From Deinococcus aestuarii (GTDB taxonomy: Bacteria; Deinococcota; Deinococci; Deinococcales; Deinococcaceae), in assembly GCF_018863415.1 (NCBI RefSeq), contig NZ_JAHKSN010000002.1, forward strand, positions 62,001-126,000: a DNA stretch of 64,000 bases, written 5' to 3'. This document shows positions 36,361-50,171 of the stretch, in pieces. Both the position numbers and the translations under genes were made by a program. Numbering within the stretch: the first letter of the stretch is position 1; each line of letters begins with the position of its first letter. The notes under the pieces were generated by a model. That model was not told where the DNA came from. It did no database searches and was given only the letters and a program-made list of their open reading frames with translations.

Positions 36361-37232
36361 GCGGGGACTCCCAGGCGCGAGAGGGACTGTTTGAGGCCGC
36401 GCAGCACGAGGACGCGGGCCATGTCTTTCTTGTAGGCGACGCTGCCGCGGGCGTCCGCCATCGGGGAGGCGAGGGTGGAGGCCTCGGCGGCGGCGGCCTG
36501 GAGCAGCTCCAGGGTGGGGCGCTGGCCGCGCAGCATCGCCTCGGCCTGGGCGACCCGCAGGGCGGTGCTGCCCGCCGCCGTGATCGCTACGCCCGCCTCG
36601 CGCACGGTGCCGTCCTCGTTCAGGCTGAGCTGCACGGCGGCGGCGGCGGTCGCGTAGTCGCCGACCTTGCGCTCGATCTTCTGGTAGGAGCCCCGGGTGC
36701 GGGCGCCCGGGGTGGGAATGCGGAGTTCGACGGCCAGTTCCCCGTCCTGCACGGCGGTCGTGTAGGCGTCCACCAGAAAATCGTCTATCGGCACCTCGCG
36801 CTCGCCGTCCGCGCCGTGGACGAGCATGGTCGCGCGGGCGGCGAGCGCCGCACTCGTCCAGTCCCCGGCGGGGTCGTTGTGGCACACGCTGCCCACGACG
36901 GTGCCCAGGTGCCGCACGACCGGATCGGCCACCACCCGCGACACGTCGGCGAGGAGGCTGTAGCGTTCGCCCACCCAGGGGGTGAATTCCAGCGCGGCGT
37001 CCCGCAGGGTCGCGCCGATGCGGAGCTGGCCGCCTTCCTCACGCAGGAAGTCGAACTCGCGCACCGGGTTGATGTCCACCAAGACGGCGGGACGCGCCAG
37101 CCGGTAGCGCATCGCCGGGATCAGGCTCTGGCCGCCCGCCAGAACCCGCGCCTCCCCGCCGTGCTCCTGGAGGGCCGCCAACGCCTCCTGGGCCGAGTGA
37201 GCCCGTCTGTACTCGAAGTTGACTGGAAACAT
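36357..37232 (-). CDS. coxM: CO dehydrogenase medium (FAD-binding) subunit
   Basis: 291 residues of the FAD_binding_5 / CO_deh_flav_C type. FAD motifs: [19 protein letters not shown] (about 32-50) and [19 protein letters not shown] (about 113-131, the TIGG-like loop replaced by [12 protein letters not shown] as in CoxM). Start ATG 37232 with AAGGAG; a longer open frame upstream is not used. The order coxM-coxS-coxL matches carboxydotroph operons. The 203-base gap upstream (37233-37435) must hold the promoter but no clear box is visible. Confidence 0.94.
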   Translation of the reverse strand: MFPVNFEYRRAHSAQEALAALQEHGGEARVLAGGQSLIPAMRYRLARPAVLVDINPVREFDFLREEGGQLRIGATLRDAALEFTPWVGERYSLLADVSRVVADPVVRHLGTVVGSVCHNDPAGDWTSAALAARATMLVHGADGEREVPIDDFLVDAYTTAVQDGELAVELRIPTPGARTRGSYQKIERKVGDYATAAAAVQLSLNEDGTVREAGVAITAAGSTALRVAQAEAMLRGQRPTLELLQAAAAEASTLASPMADARGSVAYKKDMARVLVLRGLKQSLSRLGVPA

Positions 37233-37435
37233 CGCAAGCTCCTTTACGCGCCTTTTCGGAAGGGTGAGCCCGTCCGGGACAGGCCATTCCACGGCGGCCA
37301 CCGTCACAAAACCCTGACGACCGGGCGCCCACCCTGGCCCACCGGACCCGGCGAGCGACCCACCACACCCATGCGTTGAGGCGGCCTACACGATACCTTC
37401 ATCGGGCGGCCATGTCGTGAGTTTTCCGGCGGGCT

Positions 37436-38224
37436 TCAACTGCTCGCGCTCGTGTAGCTCCCCACCGCCCTGAGCCAGAAGAGCCGCGCGCCGACGAAGA
37501 ACGCGGCGGCGACCAGCGGCGAGGCGAGGGCGAGGGCGGGCGTCAGCTCGCCGGTCAAGGCCTGCGCGGGCACCGTCGTGATGAAGGCGACGGGCACGAC
37601 GAAGGTGAGAAAGGCGCGGACGGGCAGCGGGAAGGCCGTGACCGGGAAGCGGGCCGCGCCGAAGACGCCGTTAAAGAGTTCGGTGACGTTTTGCGTCTTC
37701 ACGAACCAGAAGGCGGTCGTGGAGAGCACCAGCCAGATGCAGTACACGATCACGAGCGCGGAGACGTACAGGGCAGCGGCCCCCAGCACCCCGAGGGGCG
37801 TCACGGTCAGGTGCGAGGCGGCGTAGATCGTCAGCCCCAGGCCGATCAGGAGGTCGGTCACCCGCAGGACGTTCATGTAGCGCGTGCTCACCCCGAACTG
37901 CGCGTCGATGGGCTTGAGGAGGGTGAAGTCCATGCTGCCCGTGCGCACCGCCTCGGCGATCTTGGAGAGGTTGGGCTGGATGAAGACGCTGATGAAGCCT
38001 TCCGTCAAGGTGAAGAGCCCCACGACGAGCAGCGCCTCGTGGAAGGACCAGCCGCCCACCGAGGTCGTGCCCGGCTGCCCGAACAGCACCGCGATGCCGA
38101 GCAGGGCCACGCCCACTTCGCCCAGCGAGGCGAGCACGGCCCCCACGAAGTTCGCCCGATATTCGAGCTGCGCGGCGAGGGTCGCCCCCGTGAAGATGCG
38201 GATGAGGCGGAGGTAGCGGGTCAT
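37436..38224 (-). CDS. ABC-2-type transporter permease (second permease type)
   Basis: 262 residues, six predicted membrane helices, starting with RIFTGATLAAQLEYRANFVG. It resembles the uncharacterised ABC-2 permease pair that works with a NatA-like ATPase (COG4586/4587/3694 trio, as I recall). Distinct from the two preceding permeases in sequence. Start ATG 38224. Last gene of the exporter operon. Confidence 0.85.
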   Translation of the reverse strand: MTRYLRLIRIFTGATLAAQLEYRANFVGAVLASLGEVGVALLGIAVLFGQPGTTSVGGWSFHEALLVVGLFTLTEGFISVFIQPNLSKIAEAVRTGSMDFTLLKPIDAQFGVSTRYMNVLRVTDLLIGLGLTIYAASHLTVTPLGVLGAAALYVSALVIVYCIWLVLSTTAFWFVKTQNVTELFNGVFGAARFPVTAFPLPVRAFLTFVVPVAFITTVPAQALTGELTPALALASPLVAAAFFVGARLFWLRAVGSYTSASS

Positions 38225-38318
38225 GGGGCACCTTCGGTGCGCTTGTGGTCTGTTGCCCGTGGCTTGTTGAGGAAGAGGAGGGCCCCCTGTCCGGGCCACA
38301 GGCCACGCCCCACGCGCC
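38225..38318. repeat. GTGGCTTGT-family intergenic repeat
   Basis: The 94-base gap between two permease genes contains GCTTGTGGTCTGTTGCCC and GTGGCTTGTTGAGG, with GGGCCACAGGCCACGCC facing it. It matches parts of the repeats at 30463-30565 and 53905-53970. Function unknown; it could be an mRNA processing or stabilising hairpin between duplicated genes. Confidence 0.5.
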
Positions 38319-39122
38319 TCACGCCCCCACCGCCCCGTACTTCCGCAGGCCCCGCCGCCACACCAGCAGGCGCAGGCTCCAGAAGACGACCAGCCACGCG
38401 GTCAGGACCAGGGCGCCCCGTCCGGCGTCGCCCAGGGTGGCCTTGCCCGCCAGAAGTTGCGCGGGGAGACCGAGCATGTAGGGGAAGGGGGTCCACACCG
38501 CCACCCGCTGCACCCACTCGGGGTAGAAGGCGAGCGGGGCGAACATCCCGCCGAGCGCGGCGTACACGAGCCACACGACCTCCTGAAAACTGGTGCTCGA
38601 TTCGGTCCAGAAGGCGAGCAGCCCGATGGTGTATTCCCACAGGAAGCGGGCGCAAAAGCCCAGGAAGGCGAGCCCCAGGGCAGCGAGGTAGGCGGTGGGG
38701 TCGGTCGTGAAGCGGGCCCCGGCGAGCCACGCGAAGAGGGCGACGAGGCCGAGCAGCAGGGGAAAACGCACCACCCGCTCGGCGAGGTGGCTGGCGTACC
38801 ACATCCAGAGGGGGTCGAGCGGGCGCAGCAGCTTGGGCGAGAGGGTGCCCTGCCGGATGTCGAGGTCGAGTTCCCAGGAGACCCACACGACCATCAGTTG
38901 CGAGATCAGCCACGTCGAGAGGAAGTAGGTGGCGAACTCGGCGGGGCTGTACCCGCCGATCTGCCCGCCCGGAGCCGCCCCCGCCTGCGCCATCCAGACG
39001 AGCATCATCACCAGGCTCAGGGTCCCCGAGAGCATCCAGATGACGATCTCGGCGCGGAACTCGGTCATCTCGGCGAACTGGGTGGCGAAGAGGGTGCGGA
39101 CCTTGCGCCAGGTGGCGGTCAT
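38319..39122 (-). CDS. ABC-2-type transporter permease, copy 2 of a tandem duplication
   Basis: 267 residues with six membrane helices. It aligns with the upstream permease (39205-40002) along its whole length at roughly 80% identity by eye. Residues 166-226 are identical in the two proteins, spanning the WTESSTSF segment through to QLLAG. The duplicate probably allows a heterodimer or alternative pairing within the transporter. ATG 39122. Confidence 0.87.
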   Translation of the reverse strand: MTATWRKVRTLFATQFAEMTEFRAEIVIWMLSGTLSLVMMLVWMAQAGAAPGGQIGGYSPAEFATYFLSTWLISQLMVVWVSWELDLDIRQGTLSPKLLRPLDPLWMWYASHLAERVVRFPLLLGLVALFAWLAGARFTTDPTAYLAALGLAFLGFCARFLWEYTIGLLAFWTESSTSFQEVVWLVYAALGGMFAPLAFYPEWVQRVAVWTPFPYMLGLPAQLLAGKATLGDAGRGALVLTAWLVVFWSLRLLVWRRGLRKYGAVGA

Positions 39123-39204
39123 GGGGTGCCTCCGCTGTGGGGCCCAGCGGGTGCGGCGGGCAGGCAGCCCGACCGTAGCCCCTGGCAGGCCTTTTCCACG
39201 GGCC

Positions 39205-40002
39205 TCACGCTCCCACCGCCCCGTACTGCCTCAACCCCCGCCGCCACACGACGAGCCGCAGGGCCCAGAAGACGGCCAGCCAGAGGGCGAGCACGAGGGC
39301 CCCGCGCCCCGCGTCGGCGAGGGTGGCCTGGCCCGCCAGGAGTTGCGCGGGCAGGCCGAGCATGTAGGGGAAGGGCGTCCACACCGCCACCCGCTGCACC
39401 CACTCCGGGTAGAACGCCAGCGGCGCGAACATGCCGCCGAGCGCGGCGTACACGAGCCACACGACCTCCTGAAAGCTCGTGCTCGATTCGGTCCAGAAGG
39501 CGAGCAGGCCGATCACGTACTCCCACAGGAAGCGGGTGTTGAACCCCAGGAAGGCGAGGCCGAGAGAGGCGAGGTAGGCGGCGGGGTCGGTGGCGAAGCG
39601 CGCGCCCGTGATCCAGGCGAAGAGGGCCGCGAGGGCGAGCAGGGCGGGGAGCCGCACGATCCGGCCCGCGAGGTGGTCCATGTACCGCAGCCACAGCGGA
39701 TCGAGGGGCCGCAGCAATTTGGGCGAGAGGGTCCCCTGCCGGATGTCGAGGTCGAGGTCCCAGGCGACCCAGACGACGAGGAGTTGCGACACGACCCAGG
39801 TGGCGAGGAAGTACCCGGCGAACTCCTGCGGGCCGTACCCGCGAATCTGCCCGCCCGGCGCGGCGGCGGCCTGCGCCATCCACACCAGCATCATCACGAG
39901 GCTGAGGGTGCTCGACAGCATCCAGATCATGATCTCCGCCCGGTACTCGGTCATCTCGGCGAAGTGGACGGCGAAGAGGGTGCCCATCTTGCGGCGGGTC
40001 AT
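39205..40002 (-). CDS. ABC-2-type transporter permease, copy 1 of a tandem duplication
   Basis: 265 residues, six membrane helices, first permease after the ATPase. Compared with the other copy (38319-39122) the differences cluster in the first 160 residues and in the last helix, while the 60-residue central stretch is identical. Start ATG 40002; the in-frame sequence upstream is not needed. Confidence 0.87.
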   Translation of the reverse strand: MTRRKMGTLFAVHFAEMTEYRAEIMIWMLSSTLSLVMMLVWMAQAAAAPGGQIRGYGPQEFAGYFLATWVVSQLLVVWVAWDLDLDIRQGTLSPKLLRPLDPLWLRYMDHLAGRIVRLPALLALAALFAWITGARFATDPAAYLASLGLAFLGFNTRFLWEYVIGLLAFWTESSTSFQEVVWLVYAALGGMFAPLAFYPEWVQRVAVWTPFPYMLGLPAQLLAGQATLADAGRGALVLALWLAVFWALRLVVWRRGLRQYGAVGA

Positions 40003-40044
40003 GGGGGGCCGCCTTCGGCAAGCCACACGCGACAAGCGACCCGC
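40003..40044. repeat. GTGGCTTGT-family fragment between ATPase and permease
   Basis: 42-base gap containing, on the minus strand, GCTTGTCGCGTGTGGCTTGCC. A short fragment of the same repeat seen at 30463, 38225 and 53905. Confidence 0.4.
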
Positions 40045-41055
40045 CTACACACGCTCGACCTCCCGCCCCCGCCCGAACAGCTCCCCCATGACCTGCTCGA
40101 TGGGCGGGTCCTCCACCGTCAGGTCGGCCACGTCGAGGTCGGCGAGCAGCCGGGCGGCCCGGGCACTCACCTCGGCGCGGGGGACGGTGAGTTCGGCGCT
40201 CAGGCCGTCCACGCGCACGTCCGAGCCGTAGCGGGTGAGGTGGGCTTCCGTCACGGGGTGGCGCAGTTGCAGCCTCACGGTCTTGCCCGCGCTGCCCTGC
40301 GCGGCGAGGTGGGCGAGGTCGCCGTCGAAGACGAGTTCGCCCCGGTCGATCACGAGGATGCGGCGGGCGAGGGCCGTCACGTCGGCCATGTAGTGGCTCG
40401 TGAGGATCACGGTGGCCCCGTACCGCCCGTTGTAGTCGCGGATAAAGGCGCGCACCGCCTCCTGCATGTTCACGTCGAGGCCGATGGTGGGCTCGTCGAG
40501 AAAGAGGACCTGCGGGCGGTGGAGCAGCGCGGCGGCGAGTTCGCACTTCATCCGCTCGCCCAGGGAGAGCTTGCGGACCTGCTTTTTCAGGATGCCCTCC
40601 AGCCCGAGGACCTCGGTGAATTCGGCCATCGTCGCCCGGTACTGGGCGTCGGGAATCTCGTAGATCGCCTGGTTGACGAGAAAGGAGTCGAGGGCCGGGA
40701 GGTCCCAGATGAGCTGCTGCTTTTGCCCCATCACCAGGGTGATGCGCTTGAGAAAGTCGGTCTCGCGGCGCCGGGGCTCGAAGCCCGCCACCCGCGCCAC
40801 GCCGGATGAAGGGTGCAGCAGGCCCGAGAGCATCTTGAGGGTGGTCGTCTTGCCCGCCCCGTTGGGTCCCAGGAAGCCGACCACCTCGCCCGGAGAGAGG
40901 TCAAAGGACACGCCGCGCACGGCCTCGACCTGCCGGGACTGGCGGCGAACGAAGGAACGCAGGCTGCCCAGGAAGCCCGGCTCCTTGTCGTGGACCGTGT
41001 AGCTCTTGCGCAGGTCGCGGACGTGCACGGCGGCGTCCGGTGTGGGTGTGGTCAT
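40045..41055 (-). CDS. NatA/CcmA-type ABC transporter ATPase
   Basis: 336 residues. Walker A GPNGAGKTTT (about 64-73), signature KLSLGERMKCELAAALL (LSLGE in place of LSGGQ), Walker B VLFLDEPTIGLD and His-switch LTSHYMADV. About 80 residues of C-terminal extension follow, with VTEAHLTRYGSDVRVDGL, typical of ATPases of the ABC-2 trio. It energises the permeases encoded just downstream. ATG 41055. The family is known; the substrate is not. Confidence 0.92.
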   Translation of the reverse strand: MTTPTPDAAVHVRDLRKSYTVHDKEPGFLGSLRSFVRRQSRQVEAVRGVSFDLSPGEVVGFLGPNGAGKTTTLKMLSGLLHPSSGVARVAGFEPRRRETDFLKRITLVMGQKQQLIWDLPALDSFLVNQAIYEIPDAQYRATMAEFTEVLGLEGILKKQVRKLSLGERMKCELAAALLHRPQVLFLDEPTIGLDVNMQEAVRAFIRDYNGRYGATVILTSHYMADVTALARRILVIDRGELVFDGDLAHLAAQGSAGKTVRLQLRHPVTEAHLTRYGSDVRVDGLSAELTVPRAEVSARAARLLADLDVADLTVEDPPIEQVMGELFGRGREVERV

Positions 41056-41150
41056 AGGTGCCTCAGAGTACGCGGCGGGTGGGTCGGCGCAATGGGCGAA
41101 ATGGCGTGCTGTGCCGGTCAGGGGGAAGCCCGAAGGGGTAGAGTCGGCGA

Positions 41151-41195
41151 ATGCCTGCCCGTCTCCCGTTCCTGCCGCCCCGGACGCCCGCGTGA
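41151..41195 (+). CDS. 14-codon leaderless leader ORF ahead of the SpeE-like gene
   Basis: ATG 41151 lies six bases after a TAGAGT box (41139-41144) and encodes MPARLPFLPPRTPA before TGA. The stop overlaps the GTG (41192) of the next gene as GTGA. The composition is Pro/Arg-rich; polyproline-like PP pairs and Arg codons could slow ribosomes. It may simply be the route by which ribosomes reach an internal start (translational coupling). The ORF is seen directly; function is inference. Confidence 0.5.
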   Translation: MPARLPFLPPRTPA

Positions 41196-41941
41196 TTCCC
41201 TGGAAGCCCCTGGGCCGCGCGCCCATTCCCGGCACCGGGCAGTCGCTGTGCCTGTACCGCCGGGGCGAGCTGCCCGAATTCTCCATCCAGATTTCCGGGT
41301 ACGTCAGCGAACTGATGAACAGCCGCCAGCACGCCTCGGAGGACGCGCTGGCCCACCTCGCCTGCGCGGCCGTCGCGGGGCGGGCGCAGCCGCAGGTGCT
41401 GGTGGGCGGCCTGGGCATGGGCTTCACGCTGGCCGCCGCCCTGGGGACGCTGGGCCCGGCGGGGGTGGTCACGGTCGCCGAACTCGTGCCGGAGGTCGTG
41501 GAGTGGAACAAAGGACCGCTGGGCGAGTGCGCGGGCTACCCGCTGAACGACCCGCGCACCCGCGTCCACCTCGGCGACGTGGCCGAGCTGCTGCGGCGGG
41601 GGCAGGGGGCCTACGACGCCGTGCTGCTCGACGTGGACAACGGCCCCGAGGGCATGACCCACCACGGGAATGACTGGCTGTACTCGCCGCAGGGGCTGGC
41701 CGCCGCGCGGCGCACGCTGCGGCCCGGCGGCGTGCTGGCGGTCTGGTCGGCGACGCCGGAGCCCCGCTTCACCACCCGCCTGAACCGGGCGGGCTTCCGG
41801 GTCGAGGTCCACACCGTCCGCGCCCGCCCCGGCAAGGGCGCCCACCACACCATCTGGCTGGCGCACGCGGGGACGGGACGGGACCGGACAGCGGACGGGA
41901 CCAGGGGCCGCCCGGCTGGAGCCCGGACCGGGAACGCCTGA
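41192..41941 (+). CDS. Spermidine/spermine synthase-family methyltransferase-fold protein
   Basis: 249 residues. Rossmann core with motif I VLVGGLGMGFTLAAAL (about 69-84), acidic VAELVPEVVEWN and the DVDNGPEG segment; the N-terminus LCLYRRGELPEFSIQISGYVSELMNSRQHASED resembles the beta-strand region of SpeE-like proteins. The catalytic Asp pair of true spermidine synthases is not clearly present, so polyamine activity is uncertain. The last 30 residues are low-complexity (Arg/Gly/Asp/Thr) and may be a non-functional tail. GTG 41192 is used because of the overlap with the leader ORF. Confidence 0.8.
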   Translation: MIPWKPLGRAPIPGTGQSLCLYRRGELPEFSIQISGYVSELMNSRQHASEDALAHLACAAVAGRAQPQVLVGGLGMGFTLAAALGTLGPAGVVTVAELVPEVVEWNKGPLGECAGYPLNDPRTRVHLGDVAELLRRGQGAYDAVLLDVDNGPEGMTHHGNDWLYSPQGLAAARRTLRPGGVLAVWSATPEPRFTTRLNRAGFRVEVHTVRARPGKGAHHTIWLAHAGTGRDRTADGTRGRPAGARTGNA

Positions 41942-42367
41942 AGCCCGGCCTGCTCCAGTTCGGGAAACAGCCGGACACCTACCGGACGCTTTTCACTGAC
42001 CGCCCGCTGGTCTCTCCGGCTGTCCACTCGCCTCCAGATTCGCCAGGCTTTTCTCTCCACCGAGGACAAGGCGTTTCCTGGCTCTGAGTGAGCGGGGTGG
42101 TGGGGCACACGCCCCCTCACCCGTTGCTCCGAGTCACCCGCAGGGGGAGAGGGTCAAAAAAGCGACTCCAACCTTCCTGGTTCCAGTGGACATATTCTGA
42201 ACTTGGTCGAGATAAAAGCCTCCAGACTCGCCGAGCTGCTTGTGTGGCCGTGCCGGGCCGCCGCAAGCTGGACTGAGCCCCGGCTCCTTCCTTTCGTGCG
42301 TTGCGTGCGCCGATGTTCCCCCGCCAGTCACGGGCAGGGGCGGCGGGCGGCGGCTTACCCTCCGGGC
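41942..42367. repeat. Gene-less region with a dispersed palindrome copy
   Basis: 426 bases. 42111-42153 is a diverged copy of the CCCCCTCACCC ... GGGGGAGAGGG palindrome. Otherwise no supported ORF; an AT-richer segment at 42180-42240 (TGGACATATTCTGAACTTGG) has no visible feature. The leaderless promoter of chrA (TACCCT, 42356-42361) is at the right edge. Confidence 0.6.
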
Positions 42368-42961
42368 ATGACCCGCGCCCACCCCGCCGCGCCGGAGGAC
42401 GACCCGCCCGCCACCCTCTCCCCCACCCCGCTCGCGCTGGCCCGGATGTTCGTGGGGGTGGCGCTCTCCGGCATCGGCGGGGGGCTGCCCGCCCACACCC
42501 GCCGGGCGCTGACGACGCGGGGCTGGATGACGGACGAGGACTTCGCGGAGACCTTTACCCTCGCGCAGCTCACGCCGGGGCCGAACGCCGTGAACCTCGC
42601 CGCGATGGTGGGGGCGCGCCTCGGCGGGCGGGCGGGGGCGGCGGCCTCGACGGTGGGGGTGCTGACCCCCGGCCTCCTCGCCATGCTGGCCGTGAGCGCG
42701 GTGACGCTGGGGCTGCCCGGCGGGCTGCCGCCGACCCTGCAAAGCGCCCTGCACGGGGCGGCCTGCGCGGCGCTCGCGGTGCTGCTCACGGCGGCGCTCC
42801 CCGTCGTGCGGGTGGGGTGGGGCGTGCGGGGCGGTCCGGTGGTCACGGTGCTCGCCTTCCTGGCGCTGGGGGTGTGGCGGCTCGACCTCCTGCCCGTGTT
42901 GCTCGTGCTCGTGGGGGCGGGGCTGCTGCTGCACCGTCCACGGGGAGGCGGGCAACCATGA
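42368..42961 (+). CDS. Chromate-transporter (CHR) half protein 1
   Basis: 197 residues, one CHR domain: [39 protein letters not shown], then further helices. Short-chain CHR proteins (about 200 residues) act as pairs, with one half in each orientation in the membrane, to expel chromate, usually with a sulfate-linked mechanism. TACCCT six bases before ATG 42368 fixes the start. The stop overlaps the second half gene as ATGA. Confidence 0.9.
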   Translation: MTRAHPAAPEDDPPATLSPTPLALARMFVGVALSGIGGGLPAHTRRALTTRGWMTDEDFAETFTLAQLTPGPNAVNLAAMVGARLGGRAGAAASTVGVLTPGLLAMLAVSAVTLGLPGGLPPTLQSALHGAACAALAVLLTAALPVVRVGWGVRGGPVVTVLAFLALGVWRLDLLPVLLVLVGAGLLLHRPRGGGQP

Positions 42962-43485
42962 CGGGCGATCCGGTCAACCTCTTGGAGATGCTGCTCGCCT
43001 TCGCCCGGCTGGGCCTGATCAGCTTCGGGGGGACGAACGTGGCGGAGATCGAACGCGCCCTGGTACTCCAGCACGGCTGGATCGACGCGCGGACGCTGGC
43101 GAACGGCTTCGCGCTGGGTCAGCTCATGCCGGGGCCGAACATGCTGGCGGTGACGCACTACGGGTACGCCGCCGCCGGGTTGCCGGGCGCCCTGGCCGCC
43201 ACGCTGGGCTTTTACGGCCCGACCGCGCTCCTGAGCGCCGTGGCGATCCTGGTGTGGCAGCGGCACAGCGCGCATCCGTGGGTAGGGGCGTTCCGGAACG
43301 CCCTGCTGCCCTTCGGCGGGGGCGTCATCCTTGCCGGGGCGCTCGTGCTCGCCCGCACCTCGGTCACGTCCTGGCCCGCCGCGCTGCTCGCCGGGGTCGC
43401 CTTCCTCTTGCTGTGGCGGACACGGGTGAACAGCGCCCTGGTCGTGCTGGGGGCGGCGGCGGTGGGGGCGTGGCTGGGATTGTAG
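42958..43485 (+). CDS. Chromate-transporter (CHR) half protein 2
   Basis: 175 residues, second CHR domain: [22 protein letters not shown] with the conserved FGG segment, then [29 protein letters not shown], and later helices to the end. ATGA overlap with the first half. Together they form a short-chain CHR pair in one transcript. No chromate-responsive regulator is adjacent, unless the BTAD protein downstream serves (unlikely). Confidence 0.9.
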   Translation: MTGDPVNLLEMLLAFARLGLISFGGTNVAEIERALVLQHGWIDARTLANGFALGQLMPGPNMLAVTHYGYAAAGLPGALAATLGFYGPTALLSAVAILVWQRHSAHPWVGAFRNALLPFGGGVILAGALVLARTSVTSWPAALLAGVAFLLLWRTRVNSALVVLGAAAVGAWLGL

Positions 43486-43542
43486 GGGCTTGGGTGGAAA
43501 GGACTTGTATGGGCGACGGAGGGCGCTGGGATGGCGTTCGCG

Positions 43543-43585
43543 TTCCCCCCCTCCCGACCTCCCCCACGAGGGGGGAGGGGTAAAA
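43543..43585. repeat. CCCTCCC/GGGGAGGGG hairpin repeat
   Basis: CCCCCCCTCCCGACCTCCCCC then ACGAGGGGGGAGGGG, a hairpin of the dispersed palindrome family, in the gap between chrA and the BTAD gene. No T-run follows it. Confidence 0.55.
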
Positions 43586-43678
43586 GCTGCATCCTCACCA
43601 CAGGCTTCGGGCGGGGGCAGTCGGTTGGGCCCGGCTCCTTTCTCCGCCCCCTCCCCACCATGCTCTAGCATGGCGGGC

Positions 43679-46690
<3,012 letters not shown>

Positions 46691-46754
46691 GGTGGCGCCG
46701 GCCCTCCCCCTCCACTGCAACCGCGCCGTGACGCGCCCTCCCTAGACTCCCCGC

Positions 46755-47522
<768 letters not shown>

Positions 47523-47851
47523 TGGAGGACCACGGGAAGACGAGGACTATTCTTTTTGCTCCTCCCCCTTGAACGCTCAACGCGCAACAGGGAGAACATC
47601 GTCCAGGTGCGTTCTTTCACCCCCTCTCCCGCAAGGGGAGAGGGGTGACGAGCACGGCTCGTCCTGCTCCCGAACGACGAAAATGCCCTAACAGCCCCTT
47701 CCTGCAACTCGCACCAAGCGTCTTGCAGGGGGAAGCCGGAACTCGCAGAACTGCTTGCAGAGGGGGTGAACGGGCCGGGCGCCCTCCGAAACGAGACGGA
47801 CCAGTCCCTGCGGTCATCCACCCGACGGGGGCCTGACCGTCCCCGCCGCCC
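47523..47851. repeat. Gene-less region with a near-perfect hairpin repeat
   Basis: 329 bases between convergent genes. 47617-47648 (TCACCCCCTCTCCC, GCAA loop, GGGGAGAGGGGTGA) is the cleanest member of the palindrome family in this window, with a stable tetraloop. 47690-47770 also contains CTGCAACTC and CTTGCAG pieces that could pair. No gene seen. Confidence 0.7.
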
Positions 47852-49060
<1,209 letters not shown>

Positions 49061-49064
49061 GGGC

Positions 49065-50129
49065 TCACCGTACACCCGCCGCGCCGCCGACGCGGGCCTC
49101 GGCCCCGCCCGTCGCCCAGGCGAGGTTCGCCGCCATGCCCGCCGGGGTGTGGCCCTGCGCCGCGTAGAGCCGCCCCGCCGCGAGGTACTGCGCCCGGGCC
49201 TGCGCCTCCTTGCCCTGCTTGCGCTGCACGCTGCCCAGGACCCCCGCCGCGAGCGCGTTCTGCGGGTTGTCTCGCAGAGCGGCGCGCAGGAAAGCCTCGC
49301 TCGCCTTCAGCCCCGCCGGGGTGGCCTTGCCCGTCCCGGTGCCCAGGAAGCCGCCGGGCGCCCGCTCGCCCCGGTAATAGTTGAACTGCGAACGCACGTA
49401 GGGCAGGTCGAGGAAGGTGAGGGTCTTTGCTGCCACGCTTCCCTTCCCGTCCGCGCGAACGTAGGCGGTCATCACGTCGCCGTCAAAGCGCGGGGTCAGG
49501 AAGCGGTAGCCCCCGTCCGCCCAGGCGAGGACCCCCTGGTGCCGGGCGAAGGGCTCGGGCTCGCTCGCGTCGACCTGCACGTCCCCCGCGCCCGAGGGCA
49601 GCCGCAGCACGCTCGTCACGTGGCCGAGGTTGCTCTCCCGCCCGCTCTGGCTTTTCCAGACCATCACCAGCCCGGCGTCCAGGCCCACCCGCTGGAGCAG
49701 GCCCGCGATCACCACGCTCTGCAAGAGGCACTGCCGCTCGCCCGCCCCCGCCATGCCGGCGAACTCGAAGCCGCGCTCCAGGCTGAACCTCGGCACGGCC
49801 TTCTTGACGAAGCGGTGCGCCCAGGCGGCGGTGTCACGCGCGAGGCGGTCGCGCTCCGGTCCCCGCGCCGCCGTAAGGGCGGCCCTTCGGGCGTCGAGGG
49901 CCGCCGTCAGCGAGCGTTTCTCACCGCCCAGCGGCACGCCCGCGCGGGTGTAGGCGTCCGGCAACCAGGGCTCGAAGGACCCCTTCAACCCCGCCAGCCG
50001 ATACGACTCGTCGGCGAGCGCCCGGAAGTTGGCCCCACCGTAAGTCAGGGAGGCAGGGGCGGGGGTGGCCCCGGCGGGGGACGCGGCCAGGAGGAGGGTC
50101 AGGGAGGTCAGGATCAGGGGTCGGCGCAT
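49065..50129 (-). CDS. Exported transglutaminase-like protein with TPR-like tail
   Basis: 354 residues with an N-terminal signal peptide ending near AGA-TPAP. The middle carries Cys134 ([10 protein letters not shown]), His170 (NLGHVTSVL) and Asp187 (VQVDASEP). The spacing of about 36 and 17 residues matches the Cys-His-Asp triad of the transglutaminase-like superfamily. The last 80 residues look like a TPR-type helical pair ([28 protein letters not shown]). I do not know a named family. Stop lies four bases before the deacetylase start. ATG 50129 with GAGGTG. Confidence 0.75.
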   Translation of the reverse strand: MRRPLILTSLTLLLAASPAGATPAPASLTYGGANFRALADESYRLAGLKGSFEPWLPDAYTRAGVPLGGEKRSLTAALDARRAALTAARGPERDRLARDTAAWAHRFVKKAVPRFSLERGFEFAGMAGAGERQCLLQSVVIAGLLQRVGLDAGLVMVWKSQSGRESNLGHVTSVLRLPSGAGDVQVDASEPEPFARHQGVLAWADGGYRFLTPRFDGDVMTAYVRADGKGSVAAKTLTFLDLPYVRSQFNYYRGERAPGGFLGTGTGKATPAGLKASEAFLRAALRDNPQNALAAGVLGSVQRKQGKEAQARAQYLAAGRLYAAQGHTPAGMAANLAWATGGAEARVGGAAGVR

Positions 50130-50171
50130 GGGACACCTCGGGGGGAGAGGGAGAAGAGCACGCTCAGGCCG

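Noticed and set aside
41006..41191. Longer N-terminus for the SpeE-like protein
   Set aside because: Upstream residues overlap the divergent ABC gene's promoter and have no similarity; GTGA coupling supports 41192.
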